Shown: piece after piece, positions 14,178-21,555 of the stretch
Numbering within the stretch: position 1 is the stretch's first letter
Layout of the letters: every line of letters starts with the position of its first letter
Origin: Alistipes sp. UBA928
GTDB taxonomy: Bacteria > Bacteroidota > Bacteroidia > Bacteroidales > Rikenellaceae
Direction of reading: 5' to 3'
NCBI GenBank assembly: GCA_002293665.1
Contig: DBDQ01000091.1
Span: 9,494-31,048 of the forward strand
Length of the DNA: 21,555 bases
The notes under the pieces: model-generated
The model's database searches: none
What the model was told of the DNA's origin: nothing
Seen by the model: only the letters and a program-made list of their open reading frames with translations
Made by a program: the position numbers and the translations under genes

Positions 14178-15167
14178 ATGGAAACAGTTCTCAGCGGCAT
14201 ACGCTCTACCGGAAGACTGCACTTGGGCAATTACTTCGGCGCACTGCGCAATTTTGTGAAAATGCAGCACGAGGCGAGGTGCTTTTTCTTCATCGCCGAC
14301 TACCACTCGCTCACCACACATCCCGACCCCGGGCAACTGCACGATAACGTGCGGAACGTGCTGAGCGAGTATCTGGCGGCGGGTCTCGATCCCGACGTGG
14401 CTACGATCTACGTCCAAAGCGACGTGCCCGAGGTGGCCGAGTTGTCGATGCTGCTGTCGATGCACGCCTACGTGGGCGAGTTGGAGCGCACGGCGTCATT
14501 TAAGGACAAGATACGCAAACAGCCCCAGAACGTCAACGCCGGCCTGCTGACATATCCGGTGCTGATGGCAGCCGACATTCTCCAGCACCGCGCCGACAAG
14601 GTGCCCGTGGGTAAAGACCAGGAACAGCACCTCGAGATGACGCGCCTCTATGCCCGCCGGTTCAACTCGTTTTACGGCGTGGAGTACTTCAAAGAACCCC
14701 AAGCCTATAATTTCGGCACCGAACTTGTGAAGGTTCCGGGTCTGGACGGCAGCGGCAAGATGGGCAAGAGCGAGGGCAACGGGCTGTTCCTGAGCGACAC
14801 GGACGCCGAGATTCGCAAAAAGGTGATGCGCGCTGTGAGCGACAGCGGTCCCATCGAGCCGGGTCAGCCGATGGCCGAACCGATCGCCAATCTGTTCACG
14901 CTGCTGAGGCTCGTGTCGGCGTCCGACGTGGTGGCCCATTTCGAGGGTGCCTACAACCGCTGCGAGATACGCTACGGAGATATGAAAAAGCAGTTGGCCG
15001 AGGATATAGTCGCCATAGTGGCTCCGATCCGCGAACGCATCGAGGCGATCCGTGCCGACGAAGCATATCTCCACCGAGTGACAAGCGAGGGAGCCGAAAA
15101 AGCCCGCGCCAGCTCCGCCGCAACCCTTGCCGATGTGCGCCGGATAATGGGGATAAAGAGATTCTGA
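14178..15167 (+). CDS. trpS: Tryptophanyl-tRNA synthetase
   Basis: This class Ic cytosolic enzyme charges tRNA-Trp. The 329-residue length is normal. The first ATP-binding motif is STGRLHLGNYFGAL, with the HIGH equivalent HLGN at residues 15-18; the second, at 194-198, is KMGKS in GLDGSGKMGKSEGN, a known variant of KMSKS. Other family features are FIADYHSLT, VQSDVPE, NAGLLTYPVLMAADIL and VGKDQEQHLEMTR. The start follows a TAnnTTTG promoter with a short leader and no room for a T-box or other attenuator. The ClC gene follows after 32 bases that contain a hairpin. Confidence 0.97.
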   Translation: METVLSGIRSTGRLHLGNYFGALRNFVKMQHEARCFFFIADYHSLTTHPDPGQLHDNVRNVLSEYLAAGLDPDVATIYVQSDVPEVAELSMLLSMHAYVGELERTASFKDKIRKQPQNVNAGLLTYPVLMAADILQHRADKVPVGKDQEQHLEMTRLYARRFNSFYGVEYFKEPQAYNFGTELVKVPGLDGSGKMGKSEGNGLFLSDTDAEIRKKVMRAVSDSGPIEPGQPMAEPIANLFTLLRLVSASDVVAHFEGAYNRCEIRYGDMKKQLAEDIVAIVAPIRERIEAIRADEAYLHRVTSEGAEKARASSAATLADVRRIMGIKRF

Positions 15168-15170
15168 GAG

Positions 15171-15191
15171 GTAATGTCCACGGGGCATTAC
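15171..15191 (+). other. Hairpin between trpS and the ClC gene
   Basis: GTAATGTCC (15171-15179) pairs with GGGCATTAC (15183-15191) around the loop ACG: nine pairs, one of them G-U. It starts three bases after the trpS stop and ends eight bases before the ClC ATG. No T tract follows, so it is either a weak terminator or a structure next to the ClC translation start. Confidence 0.5.
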
Positions 15192-15199
15192 GACGATAA

Positions 15200-16972
15200 A
15201 TGAGATTGATCGACAGGCTATACCTGAGGTTCCTGCGGCTGGTACGCAGGTTGAACGACCGTCAGATGATGATGGTGTTGGCTGTTGTCGTGGGATTGCT
15301 TGCGGGGGTGGGGACGTACCTTTTCGAGCTGCTGCTGCACCTTATACGCTGGGCGCTGACGAGTTGGTTCGATGTCGAGACCGAAACCTACCTATATCTG
15401 GTCTATCCGGCGTTGGGGATCATACTGGCGTCGCTGTTTGTCAAGTATATCGTGCGCGACAACATCTCCGAGGGGGTGACAAGGGTGCTCTACGCCATGT
15501 CGAAACGTTCGTCGCGCATCAAGCCACACAACATGTGGACATCGCTCGTGGGGGGCGCCACGACGATCGGTTTCGGCGGATCGGTGGGGCCCGAGGCGCC
15601 TATCGTGCTGACTGGCGCCGCCATCGGATCGAACGTCGGACGCGCCCTGAGGCTCAACTATAAACAGTCGACGCTGCTTTTGTGCTGCGGCGCGGGTGCG
15701 GCAGTGGCGGCGATCTTCAAGGCTCCCATTGCGGGATTGGTGTTCGTGCTCGAGATTCTGGCGTTGGAGATGACCGCCGGGTCGATCATTCCGCTGCTGC
15801 TGGCTACTATCGCCGGCACCACGCTCGCCTTCTCGCTGAGAGGATTCGACCCCATCATCGCGGTCAATGTACCCGAGGTGTTTCAGATACGCAACATTCC
15901 TATGTACGCACTGCTGGGTTTAGCGTGCGGACTGGTGGCATACTACTTTACTTCGGTAAACTCGGCCGTGGCGCGGTTTTTCGGGCGGATGGGTGCGATG
16001 TGGAAGAAGTGGCTCCTGGGCGGGGCGATCCTCGGAGGGCTCATTTTCCTCTTCCCGTCGCTATACGGCGAGGGTTACGAGGCGTTCGGCGAACTGATGA
16101 GGGGGCGGATGGACACACTGTTCGAAAATTCGCTCTTCTATAAATACCGTGCCATTCCGTGGGTGATAATCTTCTATCTGGTAGCGGCGCTCTTTTTGAA
16201 AGTCGTGGCTACCGCCACTACCAACGCCGCGGGGGGTGTCGGCGGGACTTTCGCGCCGTCGCTCTTTGTGGGTGCTTTCACGGGAGCGGCCACGGCTTTT
16301 CTGTGTAACTACCTTTTCGGTATGGAACTGCCGCTGGTGTCGTTCACGCTCGTGGGCATGGCCGGAGTGATGGCGGGGGTGATGAAAGCGCCGCTGACGT
16401 CGATCTTTCTGATCGCCGAGTTGTCGAACGGCTACGGCTTGTTCATTCCGCTGATGGTCACCACGGCAATCTCGTTCATGATAGACCACTGGCTCGATCC
16501 CGACTCGATATACACGAAACAGTTGAGGCAGCGCGGCGAACTGCTCTCCCACGACAAGGACGCCTCGGTGATGGTCTTTCTGGAGTTCGACAAGTTGATC
16601 GAAACCGGTTTCCTGCCTATCGGGGTGGGCGATACGTTGGGTGACGCGGTGAAGGTGATCTCGCGTGCGCGGCGCAATGTTTTTCCCGTTCTCGACGCCG
16701 ACGGGGGTCTGGCGGGGATCGTGCAGCTCGATGACGTGCGGGTCGACATGTTCGAGCCCTCGAAGTACGACACGCCTGTCACAGCCTACATGATAGAGCC
16801 GCCCGACCGTATACTGCCCGGCGAACAGGTGGCAAGCGTGCTGCGAAGTTTCGACGAAACCGCAACCTGGACCCTGCCCGTGGTCGACAAGGAGGGCCGA
16901 TACCTCGGATTTTTGTCTAAATCCCGCATCCTTGCCGCCTACCGCGAGCAACTCGTCGAGATTTCGCAGTAA
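15200..16972 (+). CDS. ClC-family chloride channel with C-terminal CBS domains
   Basis: A 590-residue inner-membrane protein. Residues about 15-440 form the ClC membrane domain and about 455-585 a CBS pair (for example NVFPVLDADGGLAGIVQLDDVR and TWTLPVVDKEGRYLGFLSKS), which often bind adenine nucleotides. Ion-path motifs: GFGGSVGPEAP (about 124-134), in the position of G-x-E-G-P; APIAGLVFVLEI (175-186); and GGTFAPSLFVG with F351, the G-x-F-x-P motif. In the first motif the external gating glutamate is Val129, and the internal proton glutamate position (E203 of E. coli ClC) reads Ile186, so channel-type rather than H+/Cl- exchange behaviour is a reasonable inference. It follows trpS by 32 bases and is probably co-transcribed. 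The ATG at 15200 gives a normal N-terminal helix. Confidence 0.92.
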   Translation: MRLIDRLYLRFLRLVRRLNDRQMMMVLAVVVGLLAGVGTYLFELLLHLIRWALTSWFDVETETYLYLVYPALGIILASLFVKYIVRDNISEGVTRVLYAMSKRSSRIKPHNMWTSLVGGATTIGFGGSVGPEAPIVLTGAAIGSNVGRALRLNYKQSTLLLCCGAGAAVAAIFKAPIAGLVFVLEILALEMTAGSIIPLLLATIAGTTLAFSLRGFDPIIAVNVPEVFQIRNIPMYALLGLACGLVAYYFTSVNSAVARFFGRMGAMWKKWLLGGAILGGLIFLFPSLYGEGYEAFGELMRGRMDTLFENSLFYKYRAIPWVIIFYLVAALFLKVVATATTNAAGGVGGTFAPSLFVGAFTGAATAFLCNYLFGMELPLVSFTLVGMAGVMAGVMKAPLTSIFLIAELSNGYGLFIPLMVTTAISFMIDHWLDPDSIYTKQLRQRGELLSHDKDASVMVFLEFDKLIETGFLPIGVGDTLGDAVKVISRARRNVFPVLDADGGLAGIVQLDDVRVDMFEPSKYDTPVTAYMIEPPDRILPGEQVASVLRSFDETATWTLPVVDKEGRYLGFLSKSRILAAYREQLVEISQ

Positions 16973-16997
16973 AAGCGATTGGAGACTTACCTCGACT

Positions 16998-18476
16998 TTA
17001 AAGCAGTGGACTGAGCAGCCGGGCGATGGATTCGAGTGCGGCGAGGCGGTTGGGGCGCTTTTCCCAGTCGGCAAGATTCACTTCGCGCGAGGTGCGCAGA
17101 TCGGCCTCGAAACCCGACTCGAGGCGCGATGCGACATCGCGGTCGTAGATCAGCGCCGACACCTCGAAGTTGTCGTCGAAACTGCGTGTGTCGATGTTGG
17201 CCGATCCCACCGACGAGAACTCGCCGTCGATTATAACCAATTTAGAGTGGTTGAATCCTCCCTGGTACATGTAAACTTTGATGCCCGCCTCCAAAAGTTC
17301 CTCGACGTAGGAGCGCGTCGCCCACCACACCAGCCGCGAGTCACTGCGGCCGGGGATCAGCAGCCGCACGTCGATGCCGCTCAGCGCGGCAACCTTGATC
17401 GCCGTGAGCAGCGCCGCGCCCGGGGTGAAGTAGGGGGTGGAGATGTATATCCGTGAGCGCGCCTTCGTGATGGCCGAGAAGAACGCCTGCATGATTACCT
17501 GCCAGTCGGAGTCGGGCCCCGAAACTGCGATCTGGATCGGACAGATTTCGGTTACGTCGCTGTCGCGGAAATAGTCGTCGGGGCGCAACTGCTCGGCCGG
17601 CCGCACAAACCGCCAGTCGGTGATGAACACCGACTGCAACAGTTTCACCGCCTCGCCCTCGATCCGCAGGTGCACATCTCGCCAGCGCCCCAGTTTAGTT
17701 CCCACCAGATAGCGTTCGGCAATGTTGATCCCTCCGGTATAGGCCACGCGGCCGTCGATCACCGCTATTTTTCGATGATTGCGGTAGTTGACGCGGCTCG
17801 AGAGCCACGGAAAGACCACCGGCATGAAACACTCGACCTGAACCCCGGCCCGACGCAGGCGGCGGAAGATGCTCCCCTCTGTCCACAGTGTTCCCACACC
17901 GTCGTAGATGAGCCTCACCTCGACCCCCTCGCGAGCCTTTCGCACGAGAATGTTCTCGATCTGCCGGCCGATGCGGTCGTTTTCGAAGATGTAGTATTCG
18001 AGATGCATGGAGTGGGTGGCTCCTTTGAGAGCCTCGTAGAGCGAGGCGAAGGTCGCCTTGCCGTTTTGCAGCACCTCCACCCGGTTGTGTACCGCGAGCA
18101 GTGCGCGGCTGTTGCCAAGCATCAGGCGGATCGTGTCGCGGTTGTTCTCGATTTCGGGAGTGGCCGTGAGCGCGGGATCGGAGAGGGTCGAAAATTGTTG
18201 CTCGTAAACCGCCTCGATCCACTCTTCGTCGAGTATACCCTTGCGGTTGAACATCTTGCGCTTGCGCCAGTAGCGGCCGAACAGGGCGTATACCAATAAA
18301 CCCAGCAGCGGCACAAGGGCTATGACGGCGATCCAGGCGAGCGACTTCACGGGGTCGCGCTTCTCACGGACTATGGTGATGATGGTGGCGAGCACCATCA
18401 CTACATATATCACCGTCAATGCTGTCCGCAACCAAACCACCGTAATAATGAAGTTTGTTCCCCGGGGAGCGGCCAT
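16998..18476 (-). CDS. cls: Cardiolipin synthase (phospholipase D family)
   Basis: The enzyme condenses two phosphatidylglycerol molecules (ClsA type) to cardiolipin at the inner membrane. The 492 residues contain two N-terminal membrane segments (about 10-32 and 44-66), then two HKD motifs: HRKIAVIDGRVAYTGG with H234, K236 and D241, and HSKLVIIDGEFSSVGSAN with H410, K412 and D417. Between them is PYFTPGAALLTAI, typical of bacterial cardiolipin synthases, and NIDTRSFDDNFEV follows the second motif. The start at 18476 is 21 bases after the esterase stop, and its ATG lies in the loop of a GC-rich hairpin. It converges with the ClC gene across a 25-base gap that holds no obvious terminator. The GC content is again high, unlike the esterase just upstream. 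Confidence 0.93.
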   Translation of the reverse strand: MAAPRGTNFIITVVWLRTALTVIYVVMVLATIITIVREKRDPVKSLAWIAVIALVPLLGLLVYALFGRYWRKRKMFNRKGILDEEWIEAVYEQQFSTLSDPALTATPEIENNRDTIRLMLGNSRALLAVHNRVEVLQNGKATFASLYEALKGATHSMHLEYYIFENDRIGRQIENILVRKAREGVEVRLIYDGVGTLWTEGSIFRRLRRAGVQVECFMPVVFPWLSSRVNYRNHRKIAVIDGRVAYTGGINIAERYLVGTKLGRWRDVHLRIEGEAVKLLQSVFITDWRFVRPAEQLRPDDYFRDSDVTEICPIQIAVSGPDSDWQVIMQAFFSAITKARSRIYISTPYFTPGAALLTAIKVAALSGIDVRLLIPGRSDSRLVWWATRSYVEELLEAGIKVYMYQGGFNHSKLVIIDGEFSSVGSANIDTRSFDDNFEVSALIYDRDVASRLESGFEADLRTSREVNLADWEKRPNRLAALESIARLLSPLL

Positions 18477-18488
18477 GCTCTCCGGGGA
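18459..18488 (-). promoter_or_regulatory. GC-rich hairpin enclosing the cls start codon
   Basis: The arms 18459-18470 and 18477-18488 are inverted repeats of 12 bases with one mismatch (TCCCCGGGGAGC against TCCCCGGAGAGC). The six-base loop, read on the minus strand, is ATGGCC, that is, the first two codons of cls. It may terminate esterase transcripts or limit cls translation. Confidence 0.5.
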
Positions 18489-18497
18489 TAATTGTCG

Positions 18498-19619
18498 TTA
18501 TTTAAAAAGCAGTGGAGCCATCTGGTACAGGCTTCTGCGCCATGTCTGGAATTCGTGGGCGGTATCCTCCGAAACGTAGGAAACGGCATTGAAACCGGCA
18601 TCGTTTAGTGCTTTTGCCGCATTGATAACGCCGTCGGGACGTTCCTTGCTTCCCGAACTCATGAAAACAAGTTTTACCTGCGGCTTGCCCTGAATATCCT
18701 CCACGGAATAGGTTCCGCCGCTGAGAAGGGCATAATACGCGAAAACATCGGGATTGCGGAGCGAGATAGTCTTCGTCTCCATGCCTCCCATCGAGAGACC
18801 CGCCATAGCCCGGTTGTTGATGTCGGTGAGGGTGCGGAAATTGGCGTCGACATACGGGATCAACTCTTTGAGCAGCACGGTTTCGAACGGTTCGATGGCA
18901 AAGTTTCTCATGCCGCCGCCACCAGGGCGAATGTCGTTGGTCATGCCATAGGTCATCACGATCATGAACGGCTCTATTTTCCCTTCGGCGATCATGTTGT
19001 CCATAATAAGGTTGGCATGCCCCTGGGTGCTCCATGCGGTTTCGTCTTCACCCCAACCATGCTGTAAATAGAGTACGGGATAACGTTTCGACTGATCCCG
19101 GTCGTATCCGGGAGGTGTGTAAACAAATGCCCTGCGCGATGTGTTTGTGCTTGGCGACGGGAATAAAACCTGAACGACATTTCCGTGGGGAACATCTTTC
19201 AGCGCGTAGAAATCCTGATCTTTTGCAGGAATTTCGATGCCGCTCTCCCAGCGTGTCGAACCGTAATAATTCAAAGTGCCCGGATCGTTGAAAACACCTC
19301 CGTCGATAGTGACGTGGTAGTAATGGAAACCTTCGTCCATTGGCCCGGATGTGGTGCCCATCCACACTCCTTCCGCGTCTTTCGAAAGCACGGTGCCTCC
19401 TCTTTGGCCGCCGAGTCCCAGGCTCACGACAACGCTTTGGGCTTCGGGTGCGACGATACGAAACCGTGCATACCCTTGGGAATTGACCATTGGGTACTCC
19501 TGGCCCGGCTGGTTTTTGGTCGACGGCTTAAAATCTTCAATTACGGAAGATGTCTGGGCCAAACACATCGTACCCGAAAACAGAACGAGCAACGACAGAG
19601 CAATGAAATGTTTTTTCAT
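18498..19619 (-). CDS. Secreted CE1-type esterase (esterase D / feruloyl-acetyl esterase-like)
   Basis: A 373-residue alpha/beta hydrolase with a signal peptide (MKKHFIALSLLVLFSGTMCLAQ). Residues about 40-145 look like the beta-sandwich (CBM48/E-set) domain that precedes many such esterases, ending near NYYGSTRWESGIEIP. The catalytic domain begins at RRAFVYTPPGYDRD and YPVLYLQHGWGEDETAW (oxyanion region), and has the nucleophile elbow GLSMGG with Ser276 and the catalytic His355 in AHEFQTW near the C-terminus. Relatives release ferulic or acetyl groups from plant xylan; the substrate here is unproven. Its GC is about 47-50% in the stretches I counted, against about 62% in the genes on either side, which suggests recent acquisition. 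It starts 18 bases after deoC with no promoter visible. Confidence 0.9.
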   Translation of the reverse strand: MKKHFIALSLLVLFSGTMCLAQTSSVIEDFKPSTKNQPGQEYPMVNSQGYARFRIVAPEAQSVVVSLGLGGQRGGTVLSKDAEGVWMGTTSGPMDEGFHYYHVTIDGGVFNDPGTLNYYGSTRWESGIEIPAKDQDFYALKDVPHGNVVQVLFPSPSTNTSRRAFVYTPPGYDRDQSKRYPVLYLQHGWGEDETAWSTQGHANLIMDNMIAEGKIEPFMIVMTYGMTNDIRPGGGGMRNFAIEPFETVLLKELIPYVDANFRTLTDINNRAMAGLSMGGMETKTISLRNPDVFAYYALLSGGTYSVEDIQGKPQVKLVFMSSGSKERPDGVINAAKALNDAGFNAVSYVSEDTAHEFQTWRRSLYQMAPLLFK

Positions 19620-19637
19620 ACGTTAATAGTTTAGTGG

Positions 19638-20522
19638 TTAATAATATGCAATTTTGCGGCCTTCGATAGCTGTGAGCAGATTGTTAGCCAGGGCGCTTGC
19701 GCCTATGCGGAAGAGCGCCGGGGTGAGCCATTCGGGGCCGAGTATCTCCTCGACTATTGTGTAGTACAGTGCCGCGTCGTCGGCCGTGCGTACTCCTCCG
19801 GCGGCTTTGAATCCCACCTGCCGGCCCGTTCGTGCATGGTAGTCGCGAATCGCGCTACACATCACCACCGCCGCCTCGGGTGTGGCTGCCGGCTCGATCT
19901 TGCCGGTAGAGGTCTTCACGAAGTCGGCCCCCGCCATCATCGCCACCAGCGAGGCGTCGCGGATCGTCTGCGGAGTACGTAGCGCACCGCTCTCCACGAT
20001 CACTTTCAGCACCGTTTCCGGCCCAAGTTCCTCGCGCAGCAGTGCCAACGTGCCCCCCATACGGTCGATCTCGCCGTCGAGCATCTCGCCTACCGAGATC
20101 ACGACGTCGACCTCGTCGGCGCCGTTCTCGACCGCCATCGCCACTTCCAGCATCTTAACTTCGATGAAGGTTTGCGACGAGGGAAATCCCCCCGCGACAC
20201 TGGTGATCGCGATGCGCGATGCGCCCAAAGCCAATCCCGCGACGTCGACGAACAACGGCCACACGCAAACGCTCGCAGGCTGCGGCAGATGCGGAAAATC
20301 TATGGCGAACCGCGCCGCACGGCCCGCGAACTCGCTCACCGAACGCTCCGAATCGGCCGTTCCCAGTGAAGTGAGGTCGATCGCCGCAAGACACGCCTTC
20401 CAAACCTCCACATTATTATTGCGCGTCGCCAAGCCATTTATGCGCGCCACTTTGGCCGCAACCTCGGCCTCGCTTGCGGCAGGCCCGTAAGCCTCCAACT
20501 GTTCCCTATAACTTGTCTCCAT
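19638..20522 (-). CDS. deoC: Deoxyribose-phosphate aldolase
   Basis: This class I aldolase splits 2-deoxyribose 5-phosphate into glyceraldehyde 3-phosphate and acetaldehyde in deoxynucleoside catabolism. The 294-residue product is of the longer form. Key parts are CLAAIDLTSL near 44-53, GADEVDVVISVGEM, the Schiff-base lysine K203 in ADFVKTSTGK, and K239 in GFKAAGGVRT; both lysines match E. coli K167 and K201. I chose the ATG at 20522 (METSYREQL), which overlaps the end of upp by 17 bases; an ATG at 20546 in the same frame would lie deeper in upp and add eight residues. Its place next to upp fits a nucleoside salvage role. Confidence 0.95.
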   Translation of the reverse strand: METSYREQLEAYGPAASEAEVAAKVARINGLATRNNNVEVWKACLAAIDLTSLGTADSERSVSEFAGRAARFAIDFPHLPQPASVCVWPLFVDVAGLALGASRIAITSVAGGFPSSQTFIEVKMLEVAMAVENGADEVDVVISVGEMLDGEIDRMGGTLALLREELGPETVLKVIVESGALRTPQTIRDASLVAMMAGADFVKTSTGKIEPAATPEAAVVMCSAIRDYHARTGRQVGFKAAGGVRTADDAALYYTIVEEILGPEWLTPALFRIGASALANNLLTAIEGRKIAYY

Positions 20523-21162
20523 AAGCCAAATCGCCCGCGTCGCCAAGACCCGGAATGATATAAGATTTAACGGTTAGTTCCTCGTCGACTGCGCCGCACC
20601 ACACCGTCACATCGCGGTCGGGCAGCCGCTCACGAACATGGGCCAAACCCTCCTCCGAGGCGATTATCGAAGCGATGTGGGTGTGTGCCGGCATGCCCCC
20701 TCTTTCGATCAAAGCCTTGTAGGTCAGTACCGTCGAGGCACCCGTGGCCAGCATGGGATCGACCAGTATCATGGTCTTGCCCGCCAGATCGCCGCTCGAA
20801 ACATACTCAACCTTCACGCGGAAAGTCCCATCCTTGCTGTATTTGCGAAAAGCCGACACGAAAGCGCTCGACGCTCCGTCGAAATAGTTCAAAAAACCCT
20901 GATGATATGGTATCCCTGCCCGCAGGATCGTCGCGATCACGATCTCGTCGTCCGACAGTGACACCGTCGCCTCGCCCAACGGCGTCTCCACCGTCCGGGG
21001 AACGTAGGCCAGCGTCTTCGATATTTCATAAGCCATCACCTCGCCCACGCGCTCGAGGTTGCGCCTGAACCGCATCCTGTCGCCCTGAACCCTCACATCG
21101 CGCAACTCCGCGATAAACCGGTTCAACACTGTGGCTTGTCTGTCAAGAATATTAACTTCCAT
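20506..21162 (-). CDS. upp: Uracil phosphoribosyltransferase
   Basis: It converts uracil and PRPP into UMP in pyrimidine salvage, in the cytosol. The 218-residue product has the PRPP loop MILVDPMLATGAST at about 131-144, RAGIPYHQGFL near 81-91, and the uracil-binding stretch IPGLGDAGDLAYG at 203-215. The C-terminal YGDKL lacks the longer tail of some relatives. The start is 17 bases downstream of a TACCTTTA box. It heads the leftward run upp-deoC-esterase-cls. Confidence 0.96.
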   Translation of the reverse strand: MEVNILDRQATVLNRFIAELRDVRVQGDRMRFRRNLERVGEVMAYEISKTLAYVPRTVETPLGEATVSLSDDEIVIATILRAGIPYHQGFLNYFDGASSAFVSAFRKYSKDGTFRVKVEYVSSGDLAGKTMILVDPMLATGASTVLTYKALIERGGMPAHTHIASIIASEEGLAHVRERLPDRDVTVWCGAVDEELTVKSYIIPGLGDAGDLAYGDKL

Positions 21163-21178
21163 AAATCGTTGTTTTGCG

Positions 21179-21186
21179 TAAAGGTA
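21179..21186 (-). promoter_or_regulatory. Probable -7 promoter box for upp
   Basis: The reverse strand reads TACCTTTA, one base away from TAnnTTTG, placed 16 bases before the upp ATG. An upstream TTTTTTG (21202-21208) is closer than the usual -33 spacing. It would give a leader of about 12 bases. Confidence 0.5.
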
Positions 21187-21195
21187 GCAATTATT

Positions 21196-21555
21196 TCAAT
21201 ACAAAAAATTGTTGAACGGATAGCGGCCGGCGTGTATCTCGCGAACCATGTGGTAGAGGTCGGCGCGAAGCTGGTCGAGATTGCTCTTTTCGCGTGCGGA
21301 TATGAATATAGACGGGGCGTTCTCGCGCGACATCCACGTGTGGCGCAGATCGTCGAGCGAGAGGTTCTCGCGCGTGGTAGGGGTGAGATCGTCGGGCTCT
21401 TTCGGAGTGTAGGAGTAGGCGTCGATCTTGTTGAATACCATGAATACTGGTTTTGTGCCCGCTCCTATGTCGGTGAGGGTTTGGCGCACGACGGCGATCT
21501 GGTCTTCGAAACCGGGATGCGATATGTCGACCACATGCAGCAGCAGGTCGGCCTC
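21196..21555 (-). CDS. hflX: GTPase HflX, C-terminal part (partial)
   Basis: The frame runs off the right edge and encodes the last 119 residues. It begins EADLLLHVVDISHPGFEDQ, the switch-proximal segment of HflX, then has FNKIDAY (the N-K-x-D G4 motif) and IFISAREKSNLDQL (the G5 S-A region) before the short C-terminal tail. HflX is a ribosome-associated GTPase that splits stalled or heat-damaged 70S ribosomes. The P-loop and the N-terminal domain lie outside the window. The stop is 33 bases before upp on the same strand; the upp promoter lies in that gap. Confidence 0.93.
   Translation of the reverse strand, partial: EADLLLHVVDISHPGFEDQIAVVRQTLTDIGAGTKPVFMVFNKIDAYSYTPKEPDDLTPTTRENLSLDDLRHTWMSRENAPSIFISAREKSNLDQLRADLYHMVREIHAGRYPFNNFLY

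Noticed and set aside
14757..14771. KMGKS instead of KMSKS in TrpRS as a sign of a defective enzyme
   Set aside because: The lysines and serine that matter are kept, and Gly in the third position is a known variant in tryptophanyl-tRNA synthetases.
16973..16997. Terminator between the convergent ClC and cls genes
   Set aside because: I could draw no stem of more than a few pairs in the 25-base gap.

Overview
The window looks like core chromosome of a GC-rich (about 60% by eye) member of the Bacteroidota, probably Bacteroidales; a Rikenellaceae/Alistipes-like host is my guess. The evidence is lineage-typical families (DUF4296, DUF4199 and DUF4293 proteins, an M64 'IgA' peptidase, a Big_5 lipoprotein, a PorT-type beta-barrel), few Shine-Dalgarno sequences, and four promoters of the Bacteroidota -7 type (TAnnTTTG). 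I see no phage, insertion sequence with a transposase, CRISPR array, tRNA or rRNA.

Layout. 1-4281 (+): the tail of an unknown gene, folK, a small lipoprotein, a large Ig-like lipoprotein, an outer-membrane beta-barrel and rbfA, mostly joined by overlapping stop/start codons. 4282-4515: a 234-bp gap filled by an unusual repeat and hairpin element. 4516-7641 (+): an FtsX/LolE-like permease, a DUF4296 lipoprotein and a TrzA/cytosine-deaminase-type amidohydrolase. 7650-12277 (+): from its own promoter, folE (GTP cyclohydrolase I), a secreted M64 peptidase, a YciO/Sua5-family protein, a DUF4199 membrane protein, a GT2 polyprenyl-phosphate-sugar synthase-like enzyme and a DUF4293 membrane protein. 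12294-14120 (-): an MsbA-like ABC exporter, divergent from trpS and a ClC channel with CBS domains (14178-16972, +). 16998-21162 (-): upp, deoC, a secreted CE1-type esterase and a cardiolipin synthase, reading leftward. 21196-21555 (-): the C-terminal part of HflX.

How the genes fit together. folE and folK are two enzymes of pterin/folate synthesis but lie in separate runs. The lipoproteins, beta-barrel, LolE-like permease, MsbA-like exporter, GT2 enzyme and cardiolipin synthase all concern the cell envelope. upp and deoC are pyrimidine/deoxynucleoside salvage. rbfA, trpS, hflX and the YciO-like gene are translation-related.

The most unusual item is non-coding: the 4279-4513 element, with three copies of a 20-26 bp repeat in mixed orientation around a series of short hairpins. 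Secondary points are a palindromic divergent promoter pair, two almost leaderless genes, a hairpin presenting the cls start codon in its loop, a ClC protein without either of the two classical glutamates, and a low-GC esterase. I did not find a new multi-gene system; most of the window is ordinary housekeeping DNA.
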